From: Clostridium sp. AM58-1XD
GTDB lineage: Bacteria > Bacillota > Clostridia > Lachnospirales > Lachnospiraceae
Direction: 5' to 3'
DNA length: 64,000 nucleotides
Assembly: GCF_003464085.1 (NCBI RefSeq)
Contig: NZ_QSDR01000024.1
Coordinates: forward strand, 10,662 to 74,661
Below the pieces are notes generated by a model. It worked only from the letters and a program-made list of their open reading frames with translations. It made no database searches and was not told the origin of the DNA. How positions within the stretch are numbered: the first letter of the stretch is position 1; each line of letters begins with the position of its first letter. Of this stretch, positions 1 through 9,024 are shown one piece after another. The translations under genes were made by a program, and so were the position numbers.

Positions 1-807
1 AAGCCGGATGTTGTATTCTCCAAAGGGGGTTTTGTTGCTGTTCCTGTCGTTCTTGCTGCAAAGCATTACAAAATTCCAACTATTATCCATGAATCCGACA
101 TGACTCCCGGTTTAGCCAATAAAATCTGCATTCCTTCTGCGCAGAAAATCTGCTGTAATTTTCCTGAAACACTGAATTATCTTCCAAAGGATAAAGCCGT
201 TCTAACAGGCTCTCCGATCCGTAAGGAACTTCTGGAAGGAAGCCGTTTGTCCGGTCTTCAATATACCGGCCTGTCCGCCGGAAAGCCTGTCATCTTAGTC
301 ATTGGAGGCAGTCTTGGCTCCGTGACTGTCAATACCGCCATTCGAGGAATCCTGCCGAAACTTCTGACCAGATATCACGTTGTACATATCTGCGGAAAAG
401 GCAATCTGAATGAGAGCCTGATCGGCACAGAAGGGTATGTACAATACGAATATGTTGATGCACCGTTAAAGCATCTATTTGCTGCCGCGGATCTTATCGT
501 CTCCCGCGCCGGCGCCAACTCCATCTGCGAAATTCTTGCACTGAGAAAGCCTAATGTTCTAATCCCTCTATCCGCCGCAGCCAGCCGCGGTGACCAGATT
601 TTAAATGCAAAATCATTTGCCAAGCAGGGCTTCAGCACGGTTTTGGAAGAAGAGAATCTTACGGAAGAAACTCTTTATCAGGCAATTCTCAGCACCCATG
701 AAAACCGAGCCGCATTTATAAAGGCTATGGATCAGAGTTCCCTGTCCAATGCCGTAGACACGATCATCGGTCTGATTGAGCACTATGCTGATCATTCAGA
801 AAGATAA
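1..807 (+). CDS. murG: UDP-GlcNAc:lipid I GlcNAc transferase MurG (5' truncated by window)
   Basis: The frame is open from base 1, so about 268 C-terminal residues of a usual 350-360 are present and the N-terminal acceptor-binding part is missing. MurG transfers GlcNAc from UDP-GlcNAc to lipid I on the cytoplasmic membrane face, making lipid II. Visible family motifs are FSKGGFV and IIHESD followed by PGLANK at the domain hinge, the glycine loop VIGGSLGS, and the UDP-GlcNAc site SRAGANSICE followed by ASRGDQILNA. Its last 16 bases overlap the 3' end of the sigma factor gene on the other strand, and no terminator is visible between them. Confidence 0.95.
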   Translation, partial: KPDVVFSKGGFVAVPVVLAAKHYKIPTIIHESDMTPGLANKICIPSAQKICCNFPETLNYLPKDKAVLTGSPIRKELLEGSRLSGLQYTGLSAGKPVILVIGGSLGSVTVNTAIRGILPKLLTRYHVVHICGKGNLNESLIGTEGYVQYEYVDAPLKHLFAAADLIVSRAGANSICEILALRKPNVLIPLSAAASRGDQILNAKSFAKQGFSTVLEEENLTEETLYQAILSTHENRAAFIKAMDQSSLSNAVDTIIGLIEHYADHSER

Positions 808-1322
808 GGGCTCAGCTTTTTCTTCAGATGCTCTCTTGCTCTTAACAAACGGGAACGGCATGCCGTTCCCGATATACCCAGGATCTCTCCGGCTTCTTCA
901 CTCGTATATTGGAGAATGCAGCAATATAATATTACTTCCTGCCATTCATAGCGCATCTCAGAAACAAACTTGCGCACTTTTTCATACAGATCCCTGTCTG
1001 CGACTCTGTCCGCTGTATCTTTTCTAAAGCCGGTCATCAGTTCGTCGATTGCAAACCTGCCTTCCTCCGAATCCACACTGACAGTTTCATAATGTATCTT
1101 TCTGCGATAATCGATACACCTGTTCCTGAGGATCGTGATAAGGATACAGCCTTTCTTTTCGTTGTCTACAGAATAGTTCTCAAAGTATGAAGTGAACGTT
1201 TCCTGAATCTCATCATCAATTTCGTCATATGGTATTCCGTAATGTCTGGCTATTGTACGAAGCGGCTTTTTATACTCCTCATACATGGACTGGAACATCT
1301 CATTAATTTTCGGTTCCATCAT
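792..1322 (-). CDS. RNA polymerase sigma-70/ECF-type sigma factor
   Basis: This 176-residue protein has the two-domain layout of a small sigma factor. Region 2 lies at about residues 10-80 (DEIDDEIQETF, then ILRNRCIDYRRK). Region 4 lies at about 110-170 with the helix-turn-helix EEAGEILGISGTACRSRLLR. No cytoplasmic anti-sigma gene is adjacent, so its signal is unknown. The start is ATGATG after AAGGAG; the second ATG (1319) has the better spacing. It follows the HIT gene by about 20 bases and may be the last gene of the minus-strand run. It overlaps murG tail to tail by 16 bp. Confidence 0.85.
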   Translation of the reverse strand: MMEPKINEMFQSMYEEYKKPLRTIARHYGIPYDEIDDEIQETFTSYFENYSVDNEKKGCILITILRNRCIDYRRKIHYETVSVDSEEGRFAIDELMTGFRKDTADRVADRDLYEKVRKFVSEMRYEWQEVILYCCILQYTSEEAGEILGISGTACRSRLLRAREHLKKKLSPYLSE

Positions 1323-1341
1323 ATCTCCTTATATGTATGAA

Positions 1342-1758
1342 TTATAACGCCATCTGAATTGCATGCGCCAGTTCTGCCAGTTCCTGATCTTCCGAATGGC
1401 CTGGCGCCCATGTTACGATCGCCGGTCCGTCCTCATATCTTGGTATAATATGGACATGGAAGTGAAAAACCGTCTGACCGGCCGTCGTTCCATTATTCTG
1501 AACAATATTAAATCCTGTACAGCCAAGAGACTTTTTCATAGCTTCCCCTATTTTGGCTGCCAGCGGCAGTACTTTTGAAGCCGTCTGTTCATCGAGTTCA
1601 CATACATCTTTGAAGTGATTTTTAGGTAATATCAAGGCATGTCCCTTGGAAGCCGGGCTCATGTCCAGAATTACTTTGAAATCATCATCTTCGTAAACTG
1701 CTTTTGACGGTATCTCACCGTTTGCAATCTTACAGAAAATGCAGTCGTTTTCTTTCAT
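1342..1758 (-). CDS. HIT family (histidine triad) nucleotide-binding protein
   Basis: This 138-residue cytosolic protein is of HinT type, a purine nucleoside phosphoramidate hydrolase family. The histidine triad reads HFHVHIIP near residues 98-105. The N-terminal CIFCKIANGEIPSKAVYEDD matches the usual HIT start with the CxxC pair that can bind zinc. Length is normal. The ATG overlaps the stop of the preceding rhomboid frame by 4 bp (ATGA), which suggests translational coupling. Confidence 0.93.
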   Translation of the reverse strand: MKENDCIFCKIANGEIPSKAVYEDDDFKVILDMSPASKGHALILPKNHFKDVCELDEQTASKVLPLAAKIGEAMKKSLGCTGFNIVQNNGTTAGQTVFHFHVHIIPRYEDGPAIVTWAPGHSEDQELAELAHAIQMAL

Positions 1759-2392
1759 CTCATCCTCCTCTTTCTGTCACCAGTTTTCCCGCGAGGACGT
1801 CTCGGCTTCCTATACATGGCAGCTGCCAGAAGAATTCCAAGAACCAGCCCTCCTACGTGCGCAATATTGTCCACTCCTGCACTCGTAAATCCGAAATACA
1901 GAGAACAAATGATCAGCAAGATAAGCTGTCTGCTGCTTAAGTCCTCCAATTGTCCGCGATTTACAGAAACAGCATACAGAAGGCCGCCGATTACTCCGAA
2001 AATTGCTCCGGAAGCTCCTGCCGAAACGGCGTGGCGATATTCATTAATGTTTATAAGCATGGAGATAATGTTCGCTCCTACACCACATGTAATATAGAAC
2101 ACAAGATATTTTATTTTCCCAAAGCCCGCTCCATATTATCCCCTAAGACAAAAAGGATAATCATATTATTCAAAAGATGGGAAAAACCAAAATGCATGAA
2201 CACTGCTGTAAACAGGCGGTAATACTCCCTGCCCTTTACGACAGCAGGTGCATACATTGCTCCATAATGAACCATCATCCCCATATCATTTTCCGTCGAA
2301 CCCTGCAGTTCGAGGAAAAAAAAATACAATACATTTGCCGCGATGATGGCTCCATTTACATATGCCCTTTTTTTGTGGTTAGAATATTCCAT
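1755..2392 (-). pseudogene. Rhomboid family intramembrane serine protease, frameshifted
   Basis: Two adjacent frames make one rhomboid protein. The first (2392 to 2111) holds the N-terminal membrane helix and the loop FGFSHLLNN. The second (in frame from about 2114 to 1755) holds the catalytic serine motif GASGAIFG and the catalytic histidine in NIAHVGGLVLG. The break is in a T run of the plus strand at 2114-2117: adding one base restores GKIKYLVFY across the junction. Both catalytic residues survive in the second part. A sequencing deletion is the likeliest cause, but true inactivation is not excluded. Rhomboids cleave membrane proteins within the bilayer. Confidence 0.85.
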
Positions 2393-2450
2393 TACGTTCT
2401 CCTCTTAAACTCAGAAACATTCTACCATAATTTACTATTTTTGTTAAGTG

Positions 2451-3794
2451 TCATTTAAACAAAAATCCTTTATCTGCTATATATATTTCATCCCCTGGAG
2501 ATAAATCTGCCGATTCGTTGGCTTCCAACATACGTCCGTTTACGGTTGTTCCGTTTGTTGAGTTCAAATCGGTTATTCTATACCCGTCCTCATCCTCGTC
2601 AATTCTCAGATGAAGTCTGCTGACCGTCTCACGGTTCATTACAAAATCGACCAGCCCTTCCTGCTTGCCAATCAGAAATGGAAAATATGCGATTCTGACA
2701 ACATCCCCGCCGCTCTCCATACTAATCAGGCGTCTGCATTCCCGTTTATCTCCTAAATCTGCCAAAAGTGCTGTATCATTTGCCCCCAGACTTTCTACCG
2801 GTTCTTTTTCAACCGCTTCTTCCTCCTCCAGTTCCATAATCCAGAAATCGTCCGCTTTCTTATCAGTCTTCTCAGCTTCTCTCCCCTGGCCTTCCTGTCT
2901 TTTCCCAATTCCGCTCAATATCTGCGAAATGACCGCGGCTCCGGCAGCCACAGCCGCGGCAATTTTGATACCATAACTTCTTATCCAGTTCTCCCCCATA
3001 ATAAACCAGCCTCCTGCCATCAGGCAGACCAGAAGGACAAACAGGCCTGACAGCCACACTTCCCAATTTCTGCCGTGGTCTACCTGACCTTTTTTATCCT
3101 TCTCCATACTGTCTTCTTTTTCATCTGTGAAATCCTTTTTTTCTATCCCCTTTTTTCTCTGTGCATCTATTCCCTGTCCCTTTATTTCTTCACAAAATAC
3201 GGCACAGCCCCTGTTTTCCCGTTCTTCTGCTTTTTCTGGTCTTCTAATGCAGCTTTCACCGCCAAACAGAACCTTTAACAGATCCTTCATTCCATAGTTA
3301 TCTTTCTGGCTCTCCTGAAACAGTCCATATGCAAGAACCACCCCTTCTTTATCTCTATGGTCGATTTTTCCAAGCAGGTACTGAAGAAGCTTCTTCATAT
3401 CCTCCGGAAAGTTTCCCTGCCGACCGGGAATAAAGCATAGATATACCTGATATGTATCCGTTTCAATATAGATATAGTCCGCTTCCAGCAGTATCCCTTC
3501 TTCTCTAAGAAGATATTGTTCCATTTTTTCCAGAACAGCCGAAATGCCTGATATCAGCTTACGGATTTCACCAGCTTTCATTCCCCTGTTTTCAAGAAGA
3601 CGGTTTAATGGCTGTCTTGATGTTATTTCATAATAATAAAGCTTCTCTTCTTCCGCATACTTTATGTGAAATTTCAGCAGTCCCTCAATTACATTACTCA
3701 CCATCATATGTGCTTCATAGAAATCCTGATCCTGACGATCAGGCCGGATAATCAGATAATTATGCTTCATTTCCCTCTGATACCGAATTTCCAA
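2451..3794 (-). CDS. DUF6382 and FHA domain membrane protein of the Tad locus
   Basis: This 447-residue protein starts with a DUF6382-like region (about residues 1-180). It then has a charged linker, two hydrophobic segments (near 247-266 and 273-293), an acidic stretch, and a C-terminal FHA domain (about 365-447) with the phosphothreonine-binding signatures SRLHLRI and DLNSTNGTTVNG. FHA domains bind phosphothreonine, which suggests control of the pilus by a Ser/Thr kinase not present in this window. It follows the TadE-like gene by 18 bases, so it is probably part of the same transcript. Confidence 0.85.
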   Translation of the reverse strand: MEIRYQREMKHNYLIIRPDRQDQDFYEAHMMVSNVIEGLLKFHIKYAEEEKLYYYEITSRQPLNRLLENRGMKAGEIRKLISGISAVLEKMEQYLLREEGILLEADYIYIETDTYQVYLCFIPGRQGNFPEDMKKLLQYLLGKIDHRDKEGVVLAYGLFQESQKDNYGMKDLLKVLFGGESCIRRPEKAEERENRGCAVFCEEIKGQGIDAQRKKGIEKKDFTDEKEDSMEKDKKGQVDHGRNWEVWLSGLFVLLVCLMAGGWFIMGENWIRSYGIKIAAAVAAGAAVISQILSGIGKRQEGQGREAEKTDKKADDFWIMELEEEEAVEKEPVESLGANDTALLADLGDKRECRRLISMESGGDVVRIAYFPFLIGKQEGLVDFVMNRETVSRLHLRIDEDEDGYRITDLNSTNGTTVNGRMLEANESADLSPGDEIYIADKGFLFK

Positions 3795-3812
3795 TATCCT
3801 CTCTTCCTTCCC

Positions 3813-4202
3813 TTATTCCCTGTTATTGAGTATTCCTTCTTCCGCCATGGAAACCAACCGCAGAAACCGTTCCGGGTCATATTTTTTTGTCGTTATTTCA
3901 AGTTTCCATGACCGGCCGGTTCCTTTTCCGGTTACATTGATTGCATCCGCTTCTGTCCAAATGTCATATGCATCCTTTAAATACACGTTTCTGACGGGTA
4001 TATCCCGTTCCCTATCCTCTTCTTCCAAATGCGTCAGTTTCTCTACCGCCTGCTGTACAGCCATCGCGCATGCCGTTTCGTCATGGATCTGATAAACCGC
4101 CAGGATCATGGCTGCCAGTGACAAAAGCACGACAGCCATAACATATGCCGCTTCAATTGTATAGCTGGCCTTCAGCCTCTTATTTATAAAATAACCAGCC
4201 AT
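3813..4202 (-). CDS. TadE-like pseudopilin
   Basis: A protein of 129 residues if started at the ATG at 4202. It has a short basic N-terminus, then the pseudopilin-type segment ASYTIEAAYVMAVVLLSLAA, with the acidic residue five positions into the hydrophobic stretch, then a soluble domain. The reading frame is open further upstream, but that part is antisense-like filler over the prepilin peptidase gene. The chosen start has GGTAGGA just upstream and overlaps the peptidase 3' end by 19 bp. It is likely processed by a neighbouring prepilin peptidase and acts as a minor pilin. Confidence 0.75.
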   Translation of the reverse strand: MAGYFINKRLKASYTIEAAYVMAVVLLSLAAMILAVYQIHDETACAMAVQQAVEKLTHLEEEDRERDIPVRNVYLKDAYDIWTEADAINVTGKGTGRSWKLEITTKKYDPERFLRLVSMAEEGILNNRE

Positions 4203-4627
4203 ATTCCTACCGGCATAAGAAACGGGAGAAATGGCACACTTTTCTTTCTCATGGAAATATGTTTCCATATCCCCCACATCATCATTCCCATACAGCAGAA
4301 TCCGCAAAAGATCACCCCTCCGAACAACAGTGCAATGTTTCTCCAAAATCCAAGAAACATCCCTGTAACAATAAAAAAATACCCGTCTCCTTCTCCCACG
4401 GCTCCTTCCGTCAGCCTGTTCAGTGCCAGCAGAATCAAACAGATCATTATACCGCAGCCTACAGCCGCCCAGTCTGCCCTTCTCAATCTGCACAGATTCA
4501 AAAACCAGGCCATACTTCCAAACAGACCATATACCCACACCGCAACACTTCTGCTCTTAATATCCTGCCATGATGTGATACAAAGAAAACTGATAAATAC
4601 CAGCTGCTCAACTATTTTAATCATCAT
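4184..4627 (-). CDS. A24-family prepilin peptidase (second copy in the locus)
   Basis: This 147-residue polytopic protein has the two catalytic aspartates of type IV prepilin peptidases: one in SWQDIKSRSV near residue 22 and one in GEGDGYFF near residue 79. It lacks the N-terminal methyltransferase zinc domain of full PilD, as is usual for TadV/CpaA. It starts inside the end of the zinc-module TadE-like gene (11-bp overlap, AGGAGGG upstream). The same locus also encodes another A24 peptidase at 12022-12516. Confidence 0.88.
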   Translation of the reverse strand: MMIKIVEQLVFISFLCITSWQDIKSRSVAVWVYGLFGSMAWFLNLCRLRRADWAAVGCGIMICLILLALNRLTEGAVGEGDGYFFIVTGMFLGFWRNIALLFGGVIFCGFCCMGMMMWGIWKHISMRKKSVPFLPFLMPVGIWLVIL

Positions 4628-5591
4628 TTTTACTCCCTCCTGAACAGTAAGAACATGGACCCAGCGACTCTACAGACTCAACCGGAACGGATTGCACATA
4701 AGCAGTAATCGCTCTGCAGCTTTTATCGCTGTGATAACTTTCTCCGCTGGGCATAATGTATACCGTACCTCCCGTTATATTTCTGCCGCAGATGCTGCAG
4801 GGACGGTACTTACTTCCCGAACGGTTCCTCATGCTTCCTATCCTGCCAAAATCCACTCCGGAAATATCGTTAAACAGATAATGACATGTTCTGCTTTCGT
4901 GATACCTGATGCTGTCTTTTCCTATATAAACCATCTTCCCCTTCTCTTCCCTCCTGATCTCATCTCCCCTGTCTCCGCTTTTTCCAACCCACGCTCTTCT
5001 GCAGCACCGCAGCTGCCGCTTCAACGTATCCATCCGGAATATAGGAAATGGAAGACGTATTTCATATTCAACGATCAGATCAATTGTAATACCATCTTCA
5101 AGTATGGATGATCCGGCTGCCGATATCTTCACAACTGCATCCGTATCGGCCTTCTCTCTTATTTTTTCTGCTGTGTAAATTTTCGCACCTTTCTCCGCAA
5201 AATAGCAGGCCGCCTGCAGAAGATATTCTCCCGCCTGGCCTGTATTTGCTGCTTCCCCCTTCAGCCCACTGTCCGCCTGATCGGTCAAATATGCATATTG
5301 AGCCATATCCTCTCCAACCGCTTCCAGGGCCGCCTGCATCTTTCTTTCTGTATTCATTATTTTCATTGGAATCATTAAGATAACTGTCATAAACAAAAAC
5401 AGCGTCAGGCACATGGCTGCCTCTACTGTCATGCTTCCATCCGCCCCCCTGTTTACTGCCGGGAAGGAGGCAGACAGCAATGCCCTCTTTCGGCTGAAAT
5501 AAAAAAAGAGAGTGCGGGGACTGATAACTTGGAGAGGTTTTTTCTTGTCACATGAATGATTCTGTATTCTGTTCATACCGAAAAAGGGCAT
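4617..5591 (-). CDS. TadE-like pseudopilin with two C-terminal Cys/His (Ada-like) modules
   Basis: This 324-residue protein starts at 5591, after AGGAGG with 9-base spacing. A long basic leader precedes the pilin-like segment GSMTVEAAMCLTLFLFM (about residues 52-70). The extracytoplasmic part runs to about residue 200. The C-terminus (about 220-320) holds two repeats of a module in which YH-x3-C is followed about 25-35 residues later by PCxxC: YHESRTCHYL with PCSICGR, and YHSDKSCRAI with PCSYCSG. Spacing resembles the metal-binding module of Ada, so zinc binding is inferred. I do not know another TadE protein with this tail. Confidence 0.8.
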   Translation of the reverse strand: MPFFGMNRIQNHSCDKKKPLQVISPRTLFFYFSRKRALLSASFPAVNRGADGSMTVEAAMCLTLFLFMTVILMIPMKIMNTERKMQAALEAVGEDMAQYAYLTDQADSGLKGEAANTGQAGEYLLQAACYFAEKGAKIYTAEKIREKADTDAVVKISAAGSSILEDGITIDLIVEYEIRLPFPIFRMDTLKRQLRCCRRAWVGKSGDRGDEIRREEKGKMVYIGKDSIRYHESRTCHYLFNDISGVDFGRIGSMRNRSGSKYRPCSICGRNITGGTVYIMPSGESYHSDKSCRAITAYVQSVPVESVESLGPCSYCSGGSKNDD

Positions 5592-5622
5592 CGTTCTCTG
5601 CCTCCTTCCTTCTTGATTTTAA

Positions 5623-7530
5623 TCAATATGCCTTCCGGACCCTGACCGCCATGTCATACCCCTGGTTTCCAGGCGGATTATCCACAATTCCTGGCAGAAA
5701 AAACATGTGTTTTCCACAGATCTTTGCCTGTATATCCACCGCATATGCGCAGTTGCCTATGGAAAAATCCGGCTGTTCTGCCCTTATATTGAGCTGTATC
5801 ACATCCATTATTCTGTAGTAAAGCGTCACCCTTTCTTCTATATATAAGAGAACTTTCAGATATCCTGTATAATCCTGGCCGCGTTCGCTTCCTTCTGAGT
5901 TCCCAAACGTTCCGGTCCGACCGGCTTCCATCATACCTTCCAGCCCCAGTCTCCAGTCCTCTGATGACTTCCATAAAGGCATCTTTCCCCCAGACATCAG
6001 GATTTTTAAATCTGATATGGCTTCTGCAGCAGCCCATAGATTCATAATCAGAAATGCAACAAGCAAAACGAGAGGTGCAAGCCCTGAAGCTCCTACCAAA
6101 GCTGCTGCCAAATTCATCGCTTCTTCCCTCTTTGCCCCATCTGACAAAATATGAAGCAGATTCAGTCCTTCTCTTATCAGAAAGATCTCCCTCACTGCCC
6201 CAGTAAGATTGGAACGGTCTGATAATTCCCCTTCAGCCAAATACTCCATTTCATACTGGAGCGGATGATCTTCTTCCTTTATAAAATTACCAAAAAACTT
6301 TCCGCAGTATTCACTGGTCAGCAGCCGATCCGTCAGGCCAGCCCTTTCATTCTCCTGACTTTTTCCATATACGGCTGACAAAAGGCCATCTGCTGCCGCC
6401 TTTTTCTCTGATACGTGTTTTCCTTCCGGCATCACCAGGTCCAGCAGGCTTCCATCTGCCATATTTTTTAACTTTTCGAGTATGTGTTTCTTCTCTTTAT
6501 CCTGAACCCCGTGTGGGCATGTGACCCTGCCTTCCTGTAATTTTTCAAAATGATGCATGACCGGCCGCCATAATGCCTCTTCGTCAAGTTCTTCTTCTTC
6601 ATCGTCTCCCTCCCAATTTTCTATATAATCTTCCACGTTCTCCGCTTCCCTCATTACTTCCTCCGTCAGCTGTCTGTTCTTCTCTGCAATCACTGTTTCT
6701 TCTTCAATTTCCATCCTCCGTTCTCCGTCTTTCGACGTATAAGATTCGTACTGGCTGATTTCCCGTTCCAGAATCGCCGAAGCCTGAATTCCCATATCAT
6801 CAGCCTCATTTCTAAACTGCGCTTTGCTCCGTACCAGTTTTTCATTGAGTTCATCTGCTTTCTTTTCATACGTCTCTACAAGTCCGGGAACACGGTTAAG
6901 TTCCCGGATCATTTCTTTCGCAATCTTTTTAAACCGACTTCCATCGCAGTTCTGAAGCGCCTGTATTCCTTCCTTCTTAAGACTTTTCTGCCGTTCCAGA
7001 CAGCTGTCCAGATTTTCCAGCGCCTCTTCTATTCTGACAGCGTCTCGTGTATGGCCGGCATAGATTTCTGCAGTTCTTCCCACCGCCTGCGCCTCTTTCA
7101 GGTTTTCCTTTAGCTTTCCCGCTTCTTCCGGAGAGAAATCCATCGTCCAGATACCATACTTCATATAGTCCAATATTTCTTTTTCCATCAGTCTTCCTGC
7201 CTCTTCTGTAATTAAGTCTGCCTTTTTTACAGTCACTTCGTCAACAGCTGCAGGATACCACCCTTCCTGTTCGAAGTAGGTTCCAAAATAGTGGGTAAAC
7301 TCCTCCTCCAATTCTTTCTGATCCCCACATTCTCTTAAAAGCAGGCGGTAGGAATCCCACAACTCCCTGTGATATCCGCTCATGACTGAATCGATAGCAG
7401 AGTCTGCCGCTGTCTGCAGATAGCATCTGGTCCCCGCCATCCTGGCAGACTCCACAACACTACAGAGCAGCGCGCAGACACAGAGGAGAATCATACTCAG
7501 GAAAACCGTCACCTGACCCGGTTTTCTCAC
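5623..7530 (-). CDS. DUF5702 domain protein of the Tad locus (TadG-like)
   Basis: This 635-residue protein begins with a GTG directly after the stop of the pilin gene. The N-terminal membrane segment KPGQVTVFLSMILLCVCALL is followed by a long, charged, partly coiled-coil extracytoplasmic region with a Glu/Asp block near residue 310. A hydrophobic segment near 475-505 (LAPLVLLVAFLIMNLW) precedes a C-terminal domain. The family is typical of clostridial Tad loci. It probably contributes to the envelope-spanning part of the machine, like TadG; the biochemical role is not known. Confidence 0.82.
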   Translation of the reverse strand: MRKPGQVTVFLSMILLCVCALLCSVVESARMAGTRCYLQTAADSAIDSVMSGYHRELWDSYRLLLRECGDQKELEEEFTHYFGTYFEQEGWYPAAVDEVTVKKADLITEEAGRLMEKEILDYMKYGIWTMDFSPEEAGKLKENLKEAQAVGRTAEIYAGHTRDAVRIEEALENLDSCLERQKSLKKEGIQALQNCDGSRFKKIAKEMIRELNRVPGLVETYEKKADELNEKLVRSKAQFRNEADDMGIQASAILEREISQYESYTSKDGERRMEIEEETVIAEKNRQLTEEVMREAENVEDYIENWEGDDEEEELDEEALWRPVMHHFEKLQEGRVTCPHGVQDKEKKHILEKLKNMADGSLLDLVMPEGKHVSEKKAAADGLLSAVYGKSQENERAGLTDRLLTSEYCGKFFGNFIKEEDHPLQYEMEYLAEGELSDRSNLTGAVREIFLIREGLNLLHILSDGAKREEAMNLAAALVGASGLAPLVLLVAFLIMNLWAAAEAISDLKILMSGGKMPLWKSSEDWRLGLEGMMEAGRTGTFGNSEGSERGQDYTGYLKVLLYIEERVTLYYRIMDVIQLNIRAEQPDFSIGNCAYAVDIQAKICGKHMFFLPGIVDNPPGNQGYDMAVRVRKAY

Positions 7531-7710
7531 TCAATATACCTCTTTTGACTGGCTGTTGATCTCTTTAAAAATTGCAGTCAGCAGCTTGTTGATCTGCTCC
7601 TTAAAAATAATTACGAGGCCGATTAAAACCACCAGAATAAGTACAACTTCGATCACCCCTACCGCGTCCTCCTGTTTAATAAATTCCTTTATCTCTTTTG
7701 CCATATTCAT
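7531..7710 (-). CDS. Flp1-family type IVb pilin
   Basis: This 59-residue protein starts at the ATG at 7710, 7 bases after AAGGAG; a TTG two codons upstream is less likely. It has a short basic leader, then GVIEVVLILVVLIGLVIIFK, the glycine/glutamate pilin signature and hydrophobic spine of Flp pilins, then a short hydrophilic tail. It is the probable major pilin subunit, cleaved after the glycine by the A24 peptidases. It lies between tadC and the DUF5702 gene. Confidence 0.88.
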   Translation of the reverse strand: MNMAKEIKEFIKQEDAVGVIEVVLILVVLIGLVIIFKEQINKLLTAIFKEINSQSKEVY

Positions 7711-7730
7711 ATGCAATCTCCTTTCTTCCT

Positions 7731-9014
7731 CTATGAAAATGCCATCATAGCCGGCACCATCACCATAATCATTACAACTCCCAACATTAAGAACAAGGGC
7801 AGCAGAAGTTTCGTACCCGCCTCTTCTCCCTGACGCCTGGCCAGGTTCTTTCTTTCTTCAAATGCAGATATCATCTCTGTACGCATCACCTGATTCAGAT
7901 TTTTCATTCCCTCCTTCCTGTTTTGAATTAGGAGACCGGAAAGTTTCATATATGGCTGAAGACCGCATCTCCTTCCAAATTCTTCATAAGCTTCCCCTTC
8001 GGCCCTGCCCGTACGTATCTGGTAATACGTTCTGCTCATCTCCTCATACGCATACCTCCTTTTTCCTCTTCCTTCCTGAATCCTTTTTTCGTAATCTGCA
8101 ACAATCTTTTCCCAAGATGACCGCACGGTCATTCCCGCGCCAATAAAAACCAGCAGCCGGGATACGATTTCCGAATAATCCAGCAGCATTTGACGATTTC
8201 TTTTCTTCTTCTCTTTCCATTCCTCCTGCCGTCCCTTAAAGCCATACAAAACTGCAGCAAATACCCCCATGACCGGTAAAAATCCAGCGCTGTCCGTTCC
8301 TTTTTCTCTGTAACTCAGCATCTTTCCCCTGTAATCTTTAGGCAGCGTAAACCACTCTTCTCCTTTCTGTTCTTCATCCATCTGCCGGATCATTCTCCTG
8401 AACTCAGCCTCCGCCTGTTCCTGCTCTGTTAAAAGAGGCGGATATACGTTTACAGGCAGGTCAAATTCCGTATCATGTTCTCCATCACTCATAACCGCTT
8501 TCAGCCATACCCTTATTCCGCCTTTTTTTACAGACGGATTCTCCTCATTCATCACTCTGCCGTAGTTATCAATAACATCCTGATTCTCTGAATACCAGCG
8601 TACCCGTATTCCATATTCATCCATCCAGCCAGGCAGCTTCATGTCTGTTCTGACCTCTGTCAACGACTGATTGTCCCCTATGATTTCTGTGAGCAGTTCC
8701 TGCCAAGCCTTTTTAAAGACCTCTTCTGCCTCAAACTTATCATATTGTTTCTCGCTGACTGTAATCTTCACAGGTATTTCTTCTCTGTCCAGACCGCTTA
8801 CATAAATATCATAGTCAACCTCTCCCATCCCGTGGGCAGGCCGTCTGACTTTACCGTCTTGAAAAGGTCCCTTACCTCCTGCTGCCTCTGCAGCTATATA
8901 CAAAAGAATACCGGCCGCAACGCATACCGCCTGCATCCTGCAGAACCGTATGGGGACGTTTTCCACTTTCCTTCCTTTTTTCAAAACACTTTTCCACATC
9001 GTCTTTCTATTCAT
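7731..9014 (-). CDS. tadC: TadC-like inner-membrane platform protein with an inserted Ig-like domain
   Basis: A 427-residue protein, longer than usual TadC (about 300). The C-terminal half (about 270-427) is a type II secretion F domain ending in a strongly hydrophobic segment (LLLPLFLMLGVVMIMVMVPA). The N-terminal half has a membrane helix (about 27-45) and an extracytoplasmic region. In that region the pattern LPGW, RVRWYSENQDVI, G-V and WLKAVMSDGEHDTEFDLPV looks like the atrophied bacterial Ig-like fold. TadC pairs with TadB to form the platform driven by CpaF. Confidence 0.82.
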   Translation of the reverse strand: MNRKTMWKSVLKKGRKVENVPIRFCRMQAVCVAAGILLYIAAEAAGGKGPFQDGKVRRPAHGMGEVDYDIYVSGLDREEIPVKITVSEKQYDKFEAEEVFKKAWQELLTEIIGDNQSLTEVRTDMKLPGWMDEYGIRVRWYSENQDVIDNYGRVMNEENPSVKKGGIRVWLKAVMSDGEHDTEFDLPVNVYPPLLTEQEQAEAEFRRMIRQMDEEQKGEEWFTLPKDYRGKMLSYREKGTDSAGFLPVMGVFAAVLYGFKGRQEEWKEKKKRNRQMLLDYSEIVSRLLVFIGAGMTVRSSWEKIVADYEKRIQEGRGKRRYAYEEMSRTYYQIRTGRAEGEAYEEFGRRCGLQPYMKLSGLLIQNRKEGMKNLNQVMRTEMISAFEERKNLARRQGEEAGTKLLLPLFLMLGVVMIMVMVPAMMAFS

Positions 9015-9024
9015 TCACACTCCT

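Noticed and set aside
4203..4538. N-terminal extension of the TadE-like frame (about 112 residues)
   Set aside because: It lies entirely over the prepilin peptidase gene in another frame and has no protein family character; the ATG at 4202 gives a normal pseudopilin start.
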